Source: Brevibacillus_H sp041920465 | GTDB taxonomy: Bacteria; Bacillota; Bacilli; Brevibacillales; Brevibacillaceae | Assembly: GCA_041920465.1 (NCBI GenBank) | Contig: JBHGXW010000024.1 | Location: 42,575 to 106,574, forward strand | DNA: 64,000 nt | Direction of reading: 5' to 3' | In this document: positions 16,866 to 25,623 of the stretch, piece by piece | How the letters are laid out: every line of letters starts with the position of its first letter | Numbering within the stretch: position 1 is the stretch's first letter | Position numbers and translations under genes: made by a program | The notes under the pieces: generated by a model | What the model was told of the DNA's origin: nothing | The model's database searches: none | The model's input: the letters and a program-made list of their open reading frames with translations, nothing else

Positions 16866-17283
16866 TGATTTATACCGTCGAGTGATTATGGATCATTATC
16901 AAAAGCCGCGTAATAAGGGCAAGATGGAAGAGTCGGAAGGTCTCATTATTAATCTCAATAATCCAACTTGCGGGGACAGCATTTCCTTGTCGCTGAAAGT
17001 AGAGGATGGCAAAGTGACGGATGCCAGGTTCTTGGGTGAAGGCTGTTCGATCAGCATGTCGTCCGCCTCGATGATGACAGAGGCTGTCAAAGGAAAGACG
17101 GTTGAAGAAGCGCTGAAGCTTTCGGAAATCTTTTCTGATTTGATGCAGGGCAAAGAGGTTGATGATTCCATCGACCTTGGCGATATTGAGGCGCTTTCCG
17201 GTGTGGCGAAATTCCCTGCGCGGATCAAGTGCGCGACACTGGCATGGAAAGCGCTCGAGCAGGGCATCAAGCAGGCACACTAA
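16852..17283 (+). CDS. sufU: sulfur transfer protein SufU
   Basis: A 143-residue zinc-dependent sulfurtransferase of the IscU-like fold that accepts sulfur from SufS. The three conserved cysteines are Cys40 (NPTCGDS), Cys65 (GEGCSISMSS) and Cys127 (IKCATLAW). The Gram-positive insertion between the second and third cysteine is present, which separates SufU from IscU. Start ATG 16852 lies inside the end of sufS. Confidence 0.96.
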   Translation: MSSLDDLYRRVIMDHYQKPRNKGKMEESEGLIINLNNPTCGDSISLSLKVEDGKVTDARFLGEGCSISMSSASMMTEAVKGKTVEEALKLSEIFSDLMQGKEVDDSIDLGDIEALSGVAKFPARIKCATLAWKALEQGIKQAH

Positions 17284-17307
17284 AACGAAAGACAAGGAGT
17301 GAGTAGT

Positions 17308-18705
17308 ATGGCAAAGAAAGCCCCTCAGATACAGGATTATCAATATGGGTTTCATGACCCCGATGTGTCTGTCTTTCGGACGAAAAAAGGGTTAACCCGT
17401 GAAATCGTGGAAGAAATCTCCCGCATCAAAGGCGAACCGGAATGGATGCTGGAGTTCCGATTGAAGGCATTGGAGATTTTCAATCGCATGCCGATGCCGA
17501 AGTGGGGCGGCGATCTGGATGAGCTTGATTTCGACAGCATCACCTACTATGTAAAACCTTCGGAGAAACAAGGACGCAGTTGGGATGAGGTACCGGAAGA
17601 GATCAAAGCTACATTCGATAAGCTGGGGATTCCGGAAGCGGAGCAGAAGTTCCTGGCCGGGGTATCCGCTCAGTACGAATCCGAAGTAGTTTACCACAAC
17701 ATGCAGGAAGATCTGGAGAAGCTGGGCGTTCTCTTCTGCGACATGGATTCTGCCGTGAAGCTTTATCCGGAGATCGTAAAAGAATACTTCGCTACCGTTA
17801 TTCCGCCGGCAGACAACAAGTTCGCGGCGCTCAACTCGGCTGTATGGTCCGGTGGTTCCTTCATTTACGTGCCAAAAGGCGTAAAAGTGGAGACACCGCT
17901 GCAAGCATACTTCCGGATCAACTCGGAGAACATGGGTCAGTTTGAGCGTACGCTGATCATCGCTGACGAAGACTCCTTCGTTCATTACGTCGAAGGCTGT
18001 ACGGCGCCAATCTACAGCACAGACTCCTTGCACTCTGCGGTTGTCGAGATCATCGTCAAAGACCGTGCCCGCTGCCGTTACACGACGATCCAAAACTGGT
18101 CGACCAACGTATACAACCTCGTAACCAAACGCGCGGTTGCTTACGCTGACGCGACGATGGAATGGATTGACGGCAACATCGGGTCGAAGCTGACCATGAA
18201 ATACCCGGCCGTTGTCATGAAAGGACCGCGTGCAAAAGGTACGGTTCTCTCCATCGCCGTAGCGGGCAAAGGACAGCACCAGGATGCAGGGGCCAAAATG
18301 GTTCACCTGGCGCCTGACTGTACGTCCACCATCATTTCCAAATCCATCTCCCGCGACGGCGGTAAAGTGACTTATCGCGGATTGTCCCACTTTGGACGCA
18401 AAGCGGAAGGCTCCAAGTCCAACATCAAGTGCGACACCCTGATTTTGGATAAACTGTCTACGTCCGATACGATTCCGTACAACGAAATCTTGAACGATAA
18501 CATTACTCTCGAGCACGAAGCGACTGTTTCCAAAGTATCCGAGGACCAGCTCTTCTATCTGATGAGCCGCGGTTTAACGGAGCAGGAAGCGACGGAAATG
18601 ATCGTCATGGGCTTCATCGAGCCGTTCACCAAGGAACTCCCGATGGAGTATGCGGTAGAGATGAACCGTCTGATCAAGTTCGAGATGGAAGGTTCGATTG
18701 GATAA
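17308..18705 (+). CDS. sufB: Fe-S cluster assembly protein SufB
   Basis: A 465-residue SufB, the main scaffold on which the cluster forms. It has the characteristic YQYGFHDPDVS start, PEWMLEFRLKALEIF, the long beta-helix core and the Cys-containing VEGCTAP and SNIKCDTL segments. AAGGAG at 17294-17299 places the start at ATG 17308 rather than at the in-frame GTG at 17299. It is the last gene of the suf operon and is followed by a strong terminator. Confidence 0.97.
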   Translation: MAKKAPQIQDYQYGFHDPDVSVFRTKKGLTREIVEEISRIKGEPEWMLEFRLKALEIFNRMPMPKWGGDLDELDFDSITYYVKPSEKQGRSWDEVPEEIKATFDKLGIPEAEQKFLAGVSAQYESEVVYHNMQEDLEKLGVLFCDMDSAVKLYPEIVKEYFATVIPPADNKFAALNSAVWSGGSFIYVPKGVKVETPLQAYFRINSENMGQFERTLIIADEDSFVHYVEGCTAPIYSTDSLHSAVVEIIVKDRARCRYTTIQNWSTNVYNLVTKRAVAYADATMEWIDGNIGSKLTMKYPAVVMKGPRAKGTVLSIAVAGKGQHQDAGAKMVHLAPDCTSTIISKSISRDGGKVTYRGLSHFGRKAEGSKSNIKCDTLILDKLSTSDTIPYNEILNDNITLEHEATVSKVSEDQLFYLMSRGLTEQEATEMIVMGFIEPFTKELPMEYAVEMNRLIKFEMEGSIG

Positions 18706-18711
18706 TTTATG

Positions 18712-18751
18712 AAAAAAGCATCACCAGATTGATTCTGGTGATGCTTTTTTT
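18712..18751. terminator. bidirectional terminator between suf and thi operons
   Basis: AAAAAAGCATCACCAG / CTGGTGATGCTTTTTT forms a perfect stem with A and T runs on both sides. It can stop the suf transcript and the convergent thiamine operon. Confidence 0.92.
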
Positions 18752-18856
18752 CAAACGTCATTCTTCTTTTCAGATGCTAAGATTTACGTCTTCAACGTAT
18801 AAAGATCCACTGCTGCATTTCGGTATCAGCGACAACGATTGCTCCTTTTCACTCGA

Positions 18857-19876
18857 TTATCCCCCAATATACCGATTATACAGCGTCCGGGCTGTGCTGA
18901 CATCTTGAGTGCCCTGGATGATGGAACGGCCATCGGGAAAAACCGTAAGTCGGTAATTGTTGACAGAGAAAGAGAGCAAAAACTTGTTTCGCTCCACTTT
19001 TCCTTGCATCCCCAGCGTTTCTTCGAGCCGGTCGAAATCGAGGTTTTGCTTGTGCGGCGGAGAGATTTGTACGGAATTGCGGCCGCACATGACAGTCGTT
19101 TGCGACAAATATTCTTCGGACGTTAAATAAGGATAAGTAGGTGAATTGCCGCAGGTCGGGCAGGAGTCCTTTTTCATCTTTTGTACGTTGATTGACGAAT
19201 GCTGGTTACTCCACAGCTCAAAGGAAACAAGGGTGGGACGTAAGGAAGCAAAGTCTTCGACCAGGATTTTTAGCGCCTCCACCGTTTGATGCGCAGTGAC
19301 CATCTGGACAGCAGGAGCGATAACGCCAACCGTATCGCAGGTGGCTCCACCCAGCGGAACCGCCTTAAGCAAACAGTGGAGGCAGGGAGTCTTGCCGGGA
19401 ACAATCGTCATCGTTAAACCGTAGCTCCCGACACATGCTCCATAAATCCACGGGATGCCATGCTTGTGGCAGGCATCGTTGATCAGCATGCGGATTTCAA
19501 AGTTGTCGGTAGCGTCAAGCACAAGGTCTGCACCGGCGATATAATCCTCAATATTATAAGGTGCCACATCGTCAACGATCCCTTTGATCCTGGCAGCGGA
19601 ATTGATCGCCTGAAGCCGCTGTTCGGCAGCGACAGCTTTGGGCAGCCGTTCAAGGGCGTCGCTCTCGGCATACAGCTGCTGCCGCTGTAGATTGCTAAGT
19701 TCCACAAAGTCCCGGTCAATGATGGTAACGCGTCCAACTCCAGCGCGGACGAGGGTTTCGGCATTGCCTGTTCCCAGAGCGCCCGCACCGATAATCACCA
19801 CATGTTTTTCTGTTAATTTCTGCTGCCCCTTTGTCCCAATCGGCTGAAATAACATTTGTCTGGAGTATCGTTCCAT
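18857..19876 (-). CDS. thiF: ThiF/MoeB-type adenylyltransferase
   Basis: A 339-residue E1-like enzyme that adenylates the C-terminal Gly-Gly of ThiS so that sulfur can be loaded. The nucleotide-binding motif is IIGAGALGTG near residue 29. Zinc-type Cys pairs are CLHC near residue 175 and CPTC near residue 245. A C-terminal extension of about 80 residues follows the core. It overlaps the stop of thiG as TGATG (start ATG 19876; a GTG one codon earlier is possible). It is the last gene of the thiamine operon. Confidence 0.92.
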   Translation of the reverse strand: MERYSRQMLFQPIGTKGQQKLTEKHVVIIGAGALGTGNAETLVRAGVGRVTIIDRDFVELSNLQRQQLYAESDALERLPKAVAAEQRLQAINSAARIKGIVDDVAPYNIEDYIAGADLVLDATDNFEIRMLINDACHKHGIPWIYGACVGSYGLTMTIVPGKTPCLHCLLKAVPLGGATCDTVGVIAPAVQMVTAHQTVEALKILVEDFASLRPTLVSFELWSNQHSSINVQKMKKDSCPTCGNSPTYPYLTSEEYLSQTTVMCGRNSVQISPPHKQNLDFDRLEETLGMQGKVERNKFLLSFSVNNYRLTVFPDGRSIIQGTQDVSTARTLYNRYIGG

Positions 19877-20649
19877 CACTTGACGAGGCCCTCCATTGGG
19901 CTGCTTGCCGAGGCGTAGCGTTTTTTCGGGATTCGCCCCGCTTCATAGCCAAGGCGTCCGGCTTCTATGGCAAGCTTCATCGCATGCGCCATTTTCACAG
20001 GATCTTGTGCTCCGGCAACCGCCGTGTTCAATAACACGCCGTCAGCGCCTAATTCCATCGCCTGGGCGACATCGGCAGGTGAACCGATGCCGGCGTCAAT
20101 GATGACGGGTACTTTTGCTTCTTCAATAATAAAGCTTAAATGAAGCGGATTTAAAATTCCCTGGCCGGACCCGATTGGAGAAGCGCCGGGCATTACCGCA
20201 TGCGCTCCCGCTTCCTGCAGCTTGCGGGCAAGAATCGGATCGTCATTGGTATACGGTAAAACGATAAACCCTTCTTCAACCAGAATTTTGGTCGCTTCCA
20301 GCGTCGCAACCGGATCAGGCAGGAGCGTACGGGGGTCGGCGATCACTTCTACTTTAATCATGTCGCAAAGGCCCGAAGCTTTTGCCAATTTGGCAATGCG
20401 AACGGCCTCTTCCGCAGTAGTTGCCCCCGCCGTATTCGGCAGCAGTTTATATTTTTGCAAATCCAGTTTTTCCAAAAAGTTAGGCTGGCTGGCTTCATAT
20501 ATGTTCATGCGGCGCACGGCAAAGGTTAAGATTTCCGCTCCCGAGATGTCTACGGCTTCTTTTTGGATATCAAAGTTCGGGAATTTTCCTGTTCCCAGCA
20601 ATAAGCGCGAGTTAAATTCATAAGGCCCGATTTTCAATGTGTTGTTCAT
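19876..20649 (-). CDS. thiG: thiazole synthase ThiG
   Basis: A 257-residue TIM-barrel enzyme that builds the thiazole phosphate ring of thiamine from 1-deoxy-xylulose 5-phosphate, dehydroglycine and ThiS thiocarboxylate. Seen are LLLGTGKFPNF near the start, LLPNTAGATTAEEAVR, the Schiff-base region MIKVEVI with the conserved lysine, and DAGIGSPADVAQAMELGADGVLLNTAVA. GGAGG lies 9 bases before ATG 20649, so the TTG at 20658 is not needed. Confidence 0.96.
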   Translation of the reverse strand: MNNTLKIGPYEFNSRLLLGTGKFPNFDIQKEAVDISGAEILTFAVRRMNIYEASQPNFLEKLDLQKYKLLPNTAGATTAEEAVRIAKLAKASGLCDMIKVEVIADPRTLLPDPVATLEATKILVEEGFIVLPYTNDDPILARKLQEAGAHAVMPGASPIGSGQGILNPLHLSFIIEEAKVPVIIDAGIGSPADVAQAMELGADGVLLNTAVAGAQDPVKMAHAMKLAIEAGRLGYEAGRIPKKRYASASSPMEGLVK

Positions 20650-20654
20650 ATGTA

Positions 20655-20858
20655 TCAACCTCCACCAACAAAATGTACGATTTCAATTTTATCCCCGTCA
20701 GATAATTGCGTATGGGAATGGTGCTCCTTTTCTAAAATATCCCGGTTCACTTCCACGACGACGATTTTATTTTCCAGACGAAAGTGGGCAAGCAGATCCT
20801 TCACTGTTTGAATAGAATCAGGGAGCTGCCGCTCTTCGCCATTGATGGTTAGACGCAT
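20655..20858 (-). CDS. thiS: sulfur carrier protein ThiS
   Basis: A 67-residue ubiquitin-fold carrier that ends in the essential Gly-Gly (here ...FVGGG), where the thiocarboxylate forms. The pattern MRLTINGEE, VVVEVNRDI, DGDKIEIVHFVGGG is typical. The start is ATG 20858; a GTG at 20867 would overlap the thiO stop and is possible but has poorer RBS spacing. It lies between thiO and thiG as in B. subtilis. Confidence 0.94.
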   Translation of the reverse strand: MRLTINGEERQLPDSIQTVKDLLAHFRLENKIVVVEVNRDILEKEHHSHTQLSDGDKIEIVHFVGGG

Positions 20859-20863
20859 CTTGC

Positions 20864-21967
20864 TCACCTCGATCCATGGAAAGATTCAATAGGGTGGGCT
20901 AACGGCTCACCCATGATTAATTGGCTGACAATTTCCCCGGTAATGGGGCTTAACAGGATTCCGTTGCGGTAGTGGCCGGTTGCCAGCACCAGATTTTTGT
21001 ATGTGGAATGGCGGCCCAAGAAAGGCAGCATATTCTGCGTCTGCGGCCTTAAACTGGCCCACATCGTTTCCATTTCATAGTTTTTCAGTTCCGGAATCAA
21101 GCGTACGGCTCTTTCAGTCAATTTTTGAATGCCGTCAAGGGTAAGGCGTTTATCAAAACCGGCTTCTTTCACGGAAGCGCCGATGATCATCCGTCCTCCC
21201 GATTTAGGCACAACATAGCATCCGTGGGAGAAGATCGTTCGCTTGATCGGCAGCTTGTGGGCAATAACAGAAAAACATTCGCCTTTGATCGGTTCCACGG
21301 GCAGGTCGATGCCAAATCTTCTTGCCAACACGCCGCTCCAGGCTCCGGCAGCCAGCACAATGTCATCGCATGGAAAAACTCCCCTGGAAGTTTTTACGCC
21401 AATGATATGCTCTTGCTCCCTCACAATCTCTTCCACTTCACAATGTTCGATTAACTCTGCGCCTTCCAGAGCCGCTGCCTGGGCAAACGCCTTCGTTAAA
21501 TGGGGAGAAGAAACTTGATAGTCATGGGGGATGGATAAACCGCCGAGAATTTCGGAGGTTACCGCGGGTTCCAAAGCCCGGATCTGATCGGTCTCAAGCC
21601 ATTCGACCGCTTCTCCCATGGAAGACTGCCATTCCGCTTGCGCCAACAATTTGGCCTTTTCCTTTTCCGTGTAGGTAACACGTAATATCCCGGATGTGTT
21701 TAGTTGAATATCCACTCCTGTTTTTTCGTAGAGTTCACGGGAGAGGGCGGGGAAAAGCTGGCGGCTTTTTAACGATAATTCAACGAGTGACCCCGGTTCC
21801 GCGAATTCGACCTGGGCTCCGAGCATGCCGGCAGCCGCGCTGGAAGCATGAGCCCCGATCGTGTCCCGTTCAGCCAGAACAACTTTTTTGCCTCGCTGGG
21901 CCAGGCGGTAGGCGATAGCACAGCCAATGACTCCACCGCCAATAATAAAGACGTCACATTTTTCCAT
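20864..21967 (-). CDS. thiO: glycine oxidase ThiO
   Basis: A 367-residue FAD-dependent oxidase of the DAO family that turns glycine into dehydroglycine for the thiazole synthase. The dinucleotide-binding motif IIGGGVIGCAIAYRLA is at residues 8-23, and the C-terminal ATGHYRNGILLSPITGE segment contains the substrate-binding Arg. GGGAGG precedes ATG 21967. Second gene of the operon. Confidence 0.94.
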   Translation of the reverse strand: MEKCDVFIIGGGVIGCAIAYRLAQRGKKVVLAERDTIGAHASSAAAGMLGAQVEFAEPGSLVELSLKSRQLFPALSRELYEKTGVDIQLNTSGILRVTYTEKEKAKLLAQAEWQSSMGEAVEWLETDQIRALEPAVTSEILGGLSIPHDYQVSSPHLTKAFAQAAALEGAELIEHCEVEEIVREQEHIIGVKTSRGVFPCDDIVLAAGAWSGVLARRFGIDLPVEPIKGECFSVIAHKLPIKRTIFSHGCYVVPKSGGRMIIGASVKEAGFDKRLTLDGIQKLTERAVRLIPELKNYEMETMWASLRPQTQNMLPFLGRHSTYKNLVLATGHYRNGILLSPITGEIVSQLIMGEPLAHPIESFHGSR

Positions 21968-21982
21968 GATTTTTAACCTCCC

Positions 21983-22627
21983 TTACTTTTTCTTTCTCCA
22001 TGGAACTTTAGGGGGGACCTTCCCTTTTTTCATCGCTTGCATAAAAGATTGCGCAGCCTCTTTGGGTGAAGGCGCTTCCATGATCGCTGACATGACGGCA
22101 ATTCCCGTGCAGCCGGTCTCCAATACATATGAAACGCGGTCTGGTGTCATCCCGCCGATGGCAATGACGGGAATCGAGACGGATTCGACGATCTCATGTA
22201 ATTGGTTAAGCCCTCTTGCCGCAAGTCCGGGTTTTGACTGGGAATCAAAAACATGACCGAATAAAAGATAATCAGCCCCTTCTGCTTCTGCACGCTTTGC
22301 CTGTTCGAGATGATGGACGGAACAGCCGATCAGCATGTGGGAAGGAAGAAATGATTTTGCGATGCGTGCAGGCAAACTGTGGTAAGCTAGTTGAACGCCT
22401 CCGCTGTTTAACGCAACCCCGACATCGAGTCGGTCATTCACGATGAGTTGTTCGGGTGAAAGGGATACCTGTTGCAACGCAGTTCCCCACTCCCAAATTT
22501 CCCGGGCCGTTCGTCTCTTTTCTCGAATATGCAGGTAATCCGCGCAATTCGCGATCTCTTTCCAGGTTTCTGCGACAACTTCTTTTTCCTGCTTGCCATT
22601 CGTTATGACATGAAGAACATGAGACAT
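21983..22627 (-). CDS. tenI: thiazole tautomerase TenI
   Basis: A 214-residue protein of the ThiE/TenI fold. It aromatises the thiazole phosphate made by ThiG, while true ThiE couples thiazole to pyrimidine. I prefer TenI because of its first place before thiO-thiS-thiG-thiF and the segments GCSVHHLEQA, DYLLFGHVF and IPVIAIGGMTPDRV, which match Bacillus TenI rather than ThiE. The start is ATG 22627, with GGAGGAAAG upstream; a longer frame from 22717 would run through the riboswitch terminator and is rejected. Confidence 0.88.
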   Translation of the reverse strand: MSHVLHVITNGKQEKEVVAETWKEIANCADYLHIREKRRTAREIWEWGTALQQVSLSPEQLIVNDRLDVGVALNSGGVQLAYHSLPARIAKSFLPSHMLIGCSVHHLEQAKRAEAEGADYLLFGHVFDSQSKPGLAARGLNQLHEIVESVSIPVIAIGGMTPDRVSYVLETGCTGIAVMSAIMEAPSPKEAAQSFMQAMKKGKVPPKVPWRKKK

Positions 22628-22661
22628 TTTTCTTTCCTCCGTCAACATCAAAGACCTGTGC

Positions 22662-22696
22662 AAAAAGAAAACCCCTCTGCCTGGATGGAAGAGGGG
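22662..22696 (-). terminator. riboswitch-controlled terminator
   Basis: On the minus strand a CCCCTCT / AGAGGGG stem is followed by TTTTC and TTTTT. It sits between the TPP aptamer and tenI and so should be the expression platform. Confidence 0.85.
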
Positions 22697-22724
22697 ATAC
22701 ACAAACGCATGAATCATTAAGTGT

Positions 22725-22812
22725 ATTACTTCCTCACGCCGGTATTACCCAGGATCGAGTTCGAAGGGTTAGCATAATCATGCTTCTCAGCCATACAGGC
22801 ACCCCTAGTAAT
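22725..22812 (-). ncRNA. TPP riboswitch (THI element)
   Basis: The minus strand shows the hallmark blocks of the thiamine pyrophosphate aptamer in order: AGGGGTGCC, GGCTGAGA, ACCCTTCGAAC, CTGGGTAATACCGGCG and GAGGAAGTAA. The closing helix P1 is ATTACT / AGTAAT at the two ends. Thiamine pyrophosphate binding should favour the downstream terminator and shut off tenI-thiO-thiS-thiG-thiF. Confidence 0.95.
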
Positions 22813-22910
22813 TCAGAAAATAGTGAAGCTTATTCAGTTTTTCAAACCATGACATTATCTTATCGCTGTTTTTCGTTTCGTTCAACTATTATTCCATTAA
22901 TAAAAAAGTC

Positions 22911-22939
22911 TTGTCGAATATGTTTAAACATGCTATACT
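22911..22939 (+). promoter_or_regulatory. tRNA operon promoter
   Basis: TTGTCG (22911-22916) and TATACT (22934-22939) are separated by 17 bases, just upstream of tRNA-Ser. Confidence 0.7.
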
Positions 22940-22964
22940 TTTATCTTGTCTGAAACATTTGTCT

Positions 22965-23057
22965 GGACAGGTGTCCGAGCGGCCGAAGGAGCACGATTGG
23001 AAATCGTGTAGGCGGGGATAACTCGTCTCGTGGGTTCAAATCCCACCCTGTCCGCCA
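22965..23057 (+). tRNA. tRNA-Ser(GGA)
   Basis: Acceptor stem GGACAGG / CCTGTCC, discriminator G and encoded CCA. The anticodon loop is TTGGAAA between CACGA and TCGTG, anticodon GGA. A long variable arm gives 93 bases, as expected for a class II tRNA. Confidence 0.96.
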
Positions 23058-23080
23058 GTTTCAAAAACTTTTTTCTTTAT

Positions 23081-23157
23081 GGCGGTCGTGGCGAAGTGGT
23101 TAACGCACCGGATTGTGGCTCCGGCATTCGTGGGTTCAAGTCCCATCGATCGCCCCA
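23081..23157 (+). tRNA. tRNA-His(GTG)
   Basis: Cloverleaf of 77 bases including the extra 5' G (G-1) opposite C73 that marks tRNA-His. Anticodon GTG lies in the loop between CCGGA and TCCGG, and CCA is encoded. Confidence 0.95.
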
Positions 23158-23173
23158 TATTAATCTGATATTT

Positions 23174-23256
23174 GCCGGTATGGCGGAATTGGCAGACGCG
23201 CGCGACTCAAAATCGTGAGGGAAACCGTGGGGGTTCAAGTCCCTCTACCGGCACCA
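23174..23256 (+). tRNA. tRNA-Leu(CAA)
   Basis: Acceptor GCCGGTA / TACCGGC, discriminator A and encoded CCA. Anticodon CAA lies in loop CTCAAAA between CGCGA and TCGTG. The variable arm is long and the D-arm GGCAGACGC typical of tRNA-Leu. Confidence 0.95.
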
Positions 23257-23271
23257 TAATCAATCAACAGA

Positions 23272-23308
23272 GTCCATGAAATCAGCAAAGGTTTCATGGG
23301 CTTTTTTT
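23272..23308 (+). terminator. tRNA operon terminator
   Basis: TCCATGAAA / TTTCATGGG hairpin followed by seven T. Confidence 0.88.
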
Positions 23309-23384
23309 GTAGCTTACTTTATCCAAGCCTGGTTCGAAGACGAAAAGGAAAGGTAGTCTGTGGTGTAAATCGAGGAGGGCAACG

Positions 23385-23843
23385 ATGGATCAGATCCGTG
23401 TGAGAGTGACAGTTGTTGTAGTGCATAACAACCATATTCTTTTGATCAAAGAAAAATCGGGCAACGAACTGCGATACAGTTTGCCTGGCGGCGGAATAGA
23501 ATATCAGGAGAGCATCCCGGAAGCCGTACGTCGAGAAGTATGGGAAGAGGCAGGATTGTTGGTCGAGTTTGTTAAGCTCTTGTGGCTGGATGAACGGATT
23601 TATCGCGAAGAGGGGAAGCATACCATCGGTGTCGGAGTGTTGGCGAAACTGATTGGCGAAGAGATTTCGCCGATTCCGGGTGGAATTGAAGGGGAACATA
23701 TTGTCTGGGCCGGTTGGGTAAGCATGGATGAATTCAAAGAGTGGCCCCTTGATAATTTGGCACGCCGCGATCAGGTAATGAAAGCATTGACCGATCCCGG
23801 TTATGAAGCAGCATACATAGGAAACGTCTTCGGGAGCTTGTAA
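23385..23843 (+). CDS. Nudix hydrolase
   Basis: A 152-residue Nudix-fold pyrophosphohydrolase. The Nudix box is complete at residues 36-58, running from GGIEYQE through REVWEEAGL, with all catalytic Glu residues. Substrates in this family are nucleoside diphosphates linked to another moiety; nothing here fixes which one. ATG 23385 follows a GAGGAGGG site. Confidence 0.88.
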   Translation: MDQIRVRVTVVVVHNNHILLIKEKSGNELRYSLPGGGIEYQESIPEAVRREVWEEAGLLVEFVKLLWLDERIYREEGKHTIGVGVLAKLIGEEISPIPGGIEGEHIVWAGWVSMDEFKEWPLDNLARRDQVMKALTDPGYEAAYIGNVFGSL

Positions 23844-23908
23844 ATGGCTCCCCTTTGATATATTATATATCCAAGTAAGTTGGTTGGAATAGTAGACATT
23901 AAACAAAC

Positions 23909-23945
23909 TTGATAATTGACAAAGAGAATCATTATCAATTAAAAT
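23909..23945 (+). promoter_or_regulatory. promoter with Fur-box-like operator
   Basis: TTGACA (23916-23921) and TAAAAT (23940-23945) with an 18-base spacer. The interval holds GAGAATCATTATCA, a near match to the 7-1-7 Fur box, and is bracketed by TTGATAAT (23909) and ATTATCAA (23931). Confidence 0.65.
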
Positions 23946-24016
23946 CTAGACATAGGCAAACGGATAATCAATTACGCTGACGATATAAGAGTACATAAGA
24001 AGGGAGTTGCGATCAT

Positions 24017-24349
24017 ATGGCTTCACTCTTGATAGTAGGTGCTGATCATTTGGGAACCATTGTAGACAAGTTAAACAGCTACGGATTTGATGATGTTCAG
24101 CATATTACGGGAAGAAAGACTCAGTCGGTTAAAAAGGCAATTTCCGAGGATACCGACTTAATTCTTGTGTTGACCGATTACGTCAATCACAATTTATCCA
24201 GAGTGATTAAGCAAAAAGCAAAAGAGCAATCACTGCCGATTTGCTTCGCGAAACGTTCCTGGTGCTCCATCGAGCAGGCACTGTGCGAATACCGCGACGA
24301 GTGTATGGCAGCGCAAAACTGTATGAAAGCAAAAGTACGGTCATCCTAG
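24017..24349 (+). CDS. DUF2325 domain protein
   Basis: A 110-residue protein of the DUF2325 family, a small Rossmann-like domain of unknown function. It opens with LLIVGADHLGTI, has the conserved ITGRK and VLTDYVNH motifs, and ends in a Cys-containing tail (CSIEQALCEYRDEC...C) that could bind metal. The promoter upstream contains a good Fur-like operator, so iron-dependent expression is likely. AGGGAG precedes ATG 24017. Confidence 0.82.
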   Translation: MASLLIVGADHLGTIVDKLNSYGFDDVQHITGRKTQSVKKAISEDTDLILVLTDYVNHNLSRVIKQKAKEQSLPICFAKRSWCSIEQALCEYRDECMAAQNCMKAKVRSS

Positions 24350-24432
24350 GAGATGGCCGTATTTTTGTTTTTTGGATTTCCAGATAAAATAGAAAAAAGG
24401 TCTGATTTCATGACATAGAGGGGAGTGAAGCG

Positions 24433-25080
24433 ATGGGAGCATCGAAAGGTATCATCATCGAAGGGATTCCGGGTTCCGGCAAGACCAGCACCATCCGCCA
24501 GATACAGAGATTACCTGCGTTTCTTCAGCGTGAAGCAACAACTTTGCTCTTGCTCGGCGAAGAGATAACACAGCGGACGCTTGAGCTGCGCACACAGGAA
24601 GGCAGCCTTTCAGCGGAAGATCACCAACAGCTTCTTGACGAGTTGATTACTCCTTTGGAACAAAAGCAGGAGAGGTTTTTGAAGAGAGGGTGGAGCGGCG
24701 GAGAAAGCCGGTTTCAATTTTTGTATTTGCTGGAACGGTTTCATCTCACTCATGCCACTTATTATCCTTATCTGCAGGATTGGGATTACAGCGCGATTGA
24801 AGAGCGGCTCAAGAAGCTATCGGCAAAAGGCTGCCTCTTCGTGATGGATCCGGCCGTGATGCGGTACCGGATTATTGAATCAAGGCCATATCCTGCTTGG
24901 CGCAGATATTTGGCCAGGTACGGAAAAAATGATGAGGAAATTGTCGAGCATTATGTAAGACAACAAGAAGCCATGCTTCAACGTGCCCATACATCCGGTT
25001 TGGATTGGCTCATTTTGGATACGACAGAAGCCAATTGGTCGATTGTTGCATCCAAGGTGTGGAAGCATTGGGTATCGTGA
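24433..25080 (+). CDS. P-loop kinase-like protein
   Basis: A 215-residue protein with a Walker A at residues 10-17 (GIPGSGKT). The middle motif LLERFHLTHATYY recalls the DR-type motif of thymidylate and deoxynucleoside kinases, so a nucleoside or nucleotide kinase role is plausible but unproven. The ATG at 24433 follows GGGGAG. The OsmC gene follows downstream. Confidence 0.65.
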   Translation: MGASKGIIIEGIPGSGKTSTIRQIQRLPAFLQREATTLLLLGEEITQRTLELRTQEGSLSAEDHQQLLDELITPLEQKQERFLKRGWSGGESRFQFLYLLERFHLTHATYYPYLQDWDYSAIEERLKKLSAKGCLFVMDPAVMRYRIIESRPYPAWRRYLARYGKNDEEIVEHYVRQQEAMLQRAHTSGLDWLILDTTEANWSIVASKVWKHWVS

Positions 25081-25157
25081 CAGCCCATTTGGGGTTTGTG
25101 CTCCTGCCGGAAACAGCGTACACTAAAGAAAATCAGGATAGAAGGGATGGATCAAAA

Positions 25158-25610
25158 ATGTCGGAACATCGTTTTCATATGGAAGCAGATTGGCGAGGCG
25201 GACGACTCAGCACCGGGAAGCTAAAAGGCAACGGTTTGCAGACGGTCATTTCCGTACCTGGGGAATTGGGCGGGCCGGGTGAAGGGACGAATCCAGAAGA
25301 GATGCTGATCGGCTCTGCGATGACCTGCTATTTGATTACCCTTGCCGCTATCCTGGAAAAACGGAAAATTCCGGTTCAATCCATCACGCTTCATTCCGAA
25401 GGGAAGCTGACAGTCGAGGAAGGAAATCTGGGATTCCGCGAGATTATTCACCGTCCTACGATTCGACTGACCGAGCAGGATGAAACTGTGATAAAGAATG
25501 CAACATATGCCGCCAATCGGGCCGAACAAGTATGCATGATTTCCAAAGCGTTGAGGGGCAATGTTACGATTTCGGTTGAACCGGCTATCGAAGTGGTTCA
25601 GCAGGTGTAA
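25158..25610 (+). CDS. OsmC-family peroxide-reactive protein
   Basis: A 150-residue OsmC/Ohr-fold protein. Two reactive cysteines are visible, in GSAMTCYLITLA near residue 56 and in AEQVCMISKAL near residue 122, matching the two-Cys thiol peroxidase site. The GGPGEGTNPEEMLIGSAMTC block is characteristic. It should reduce organic hydroperoxides. The start is ATG 25158; a longer frame from 25005 overlaps the kinase gene and is rejected. Confidence 0.85.
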   Translation: MSEHRFHMEADWRGGRLSTGKLKGNGLQTVISVPGELGGPGEGTNPEEMLIGSAMTCYLITLAAILEKRKIPVQSITLHSEGKLTVEEGNLGFREIIHRPTIRLTEQDETVIKNATYAANRAEQVCMISKALRGNVTISVEPAIEVVQQV

Positions 25611-25623
25611 TCCGGTTTGTTTT

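Noticed and set aside
25005..25157. 51-residue N-terminal extension of the OsmC protein
   Set aside because: It overlaps the kinase gene in another frame, and the internal ATG 25158 gives a normal-length OsmC.
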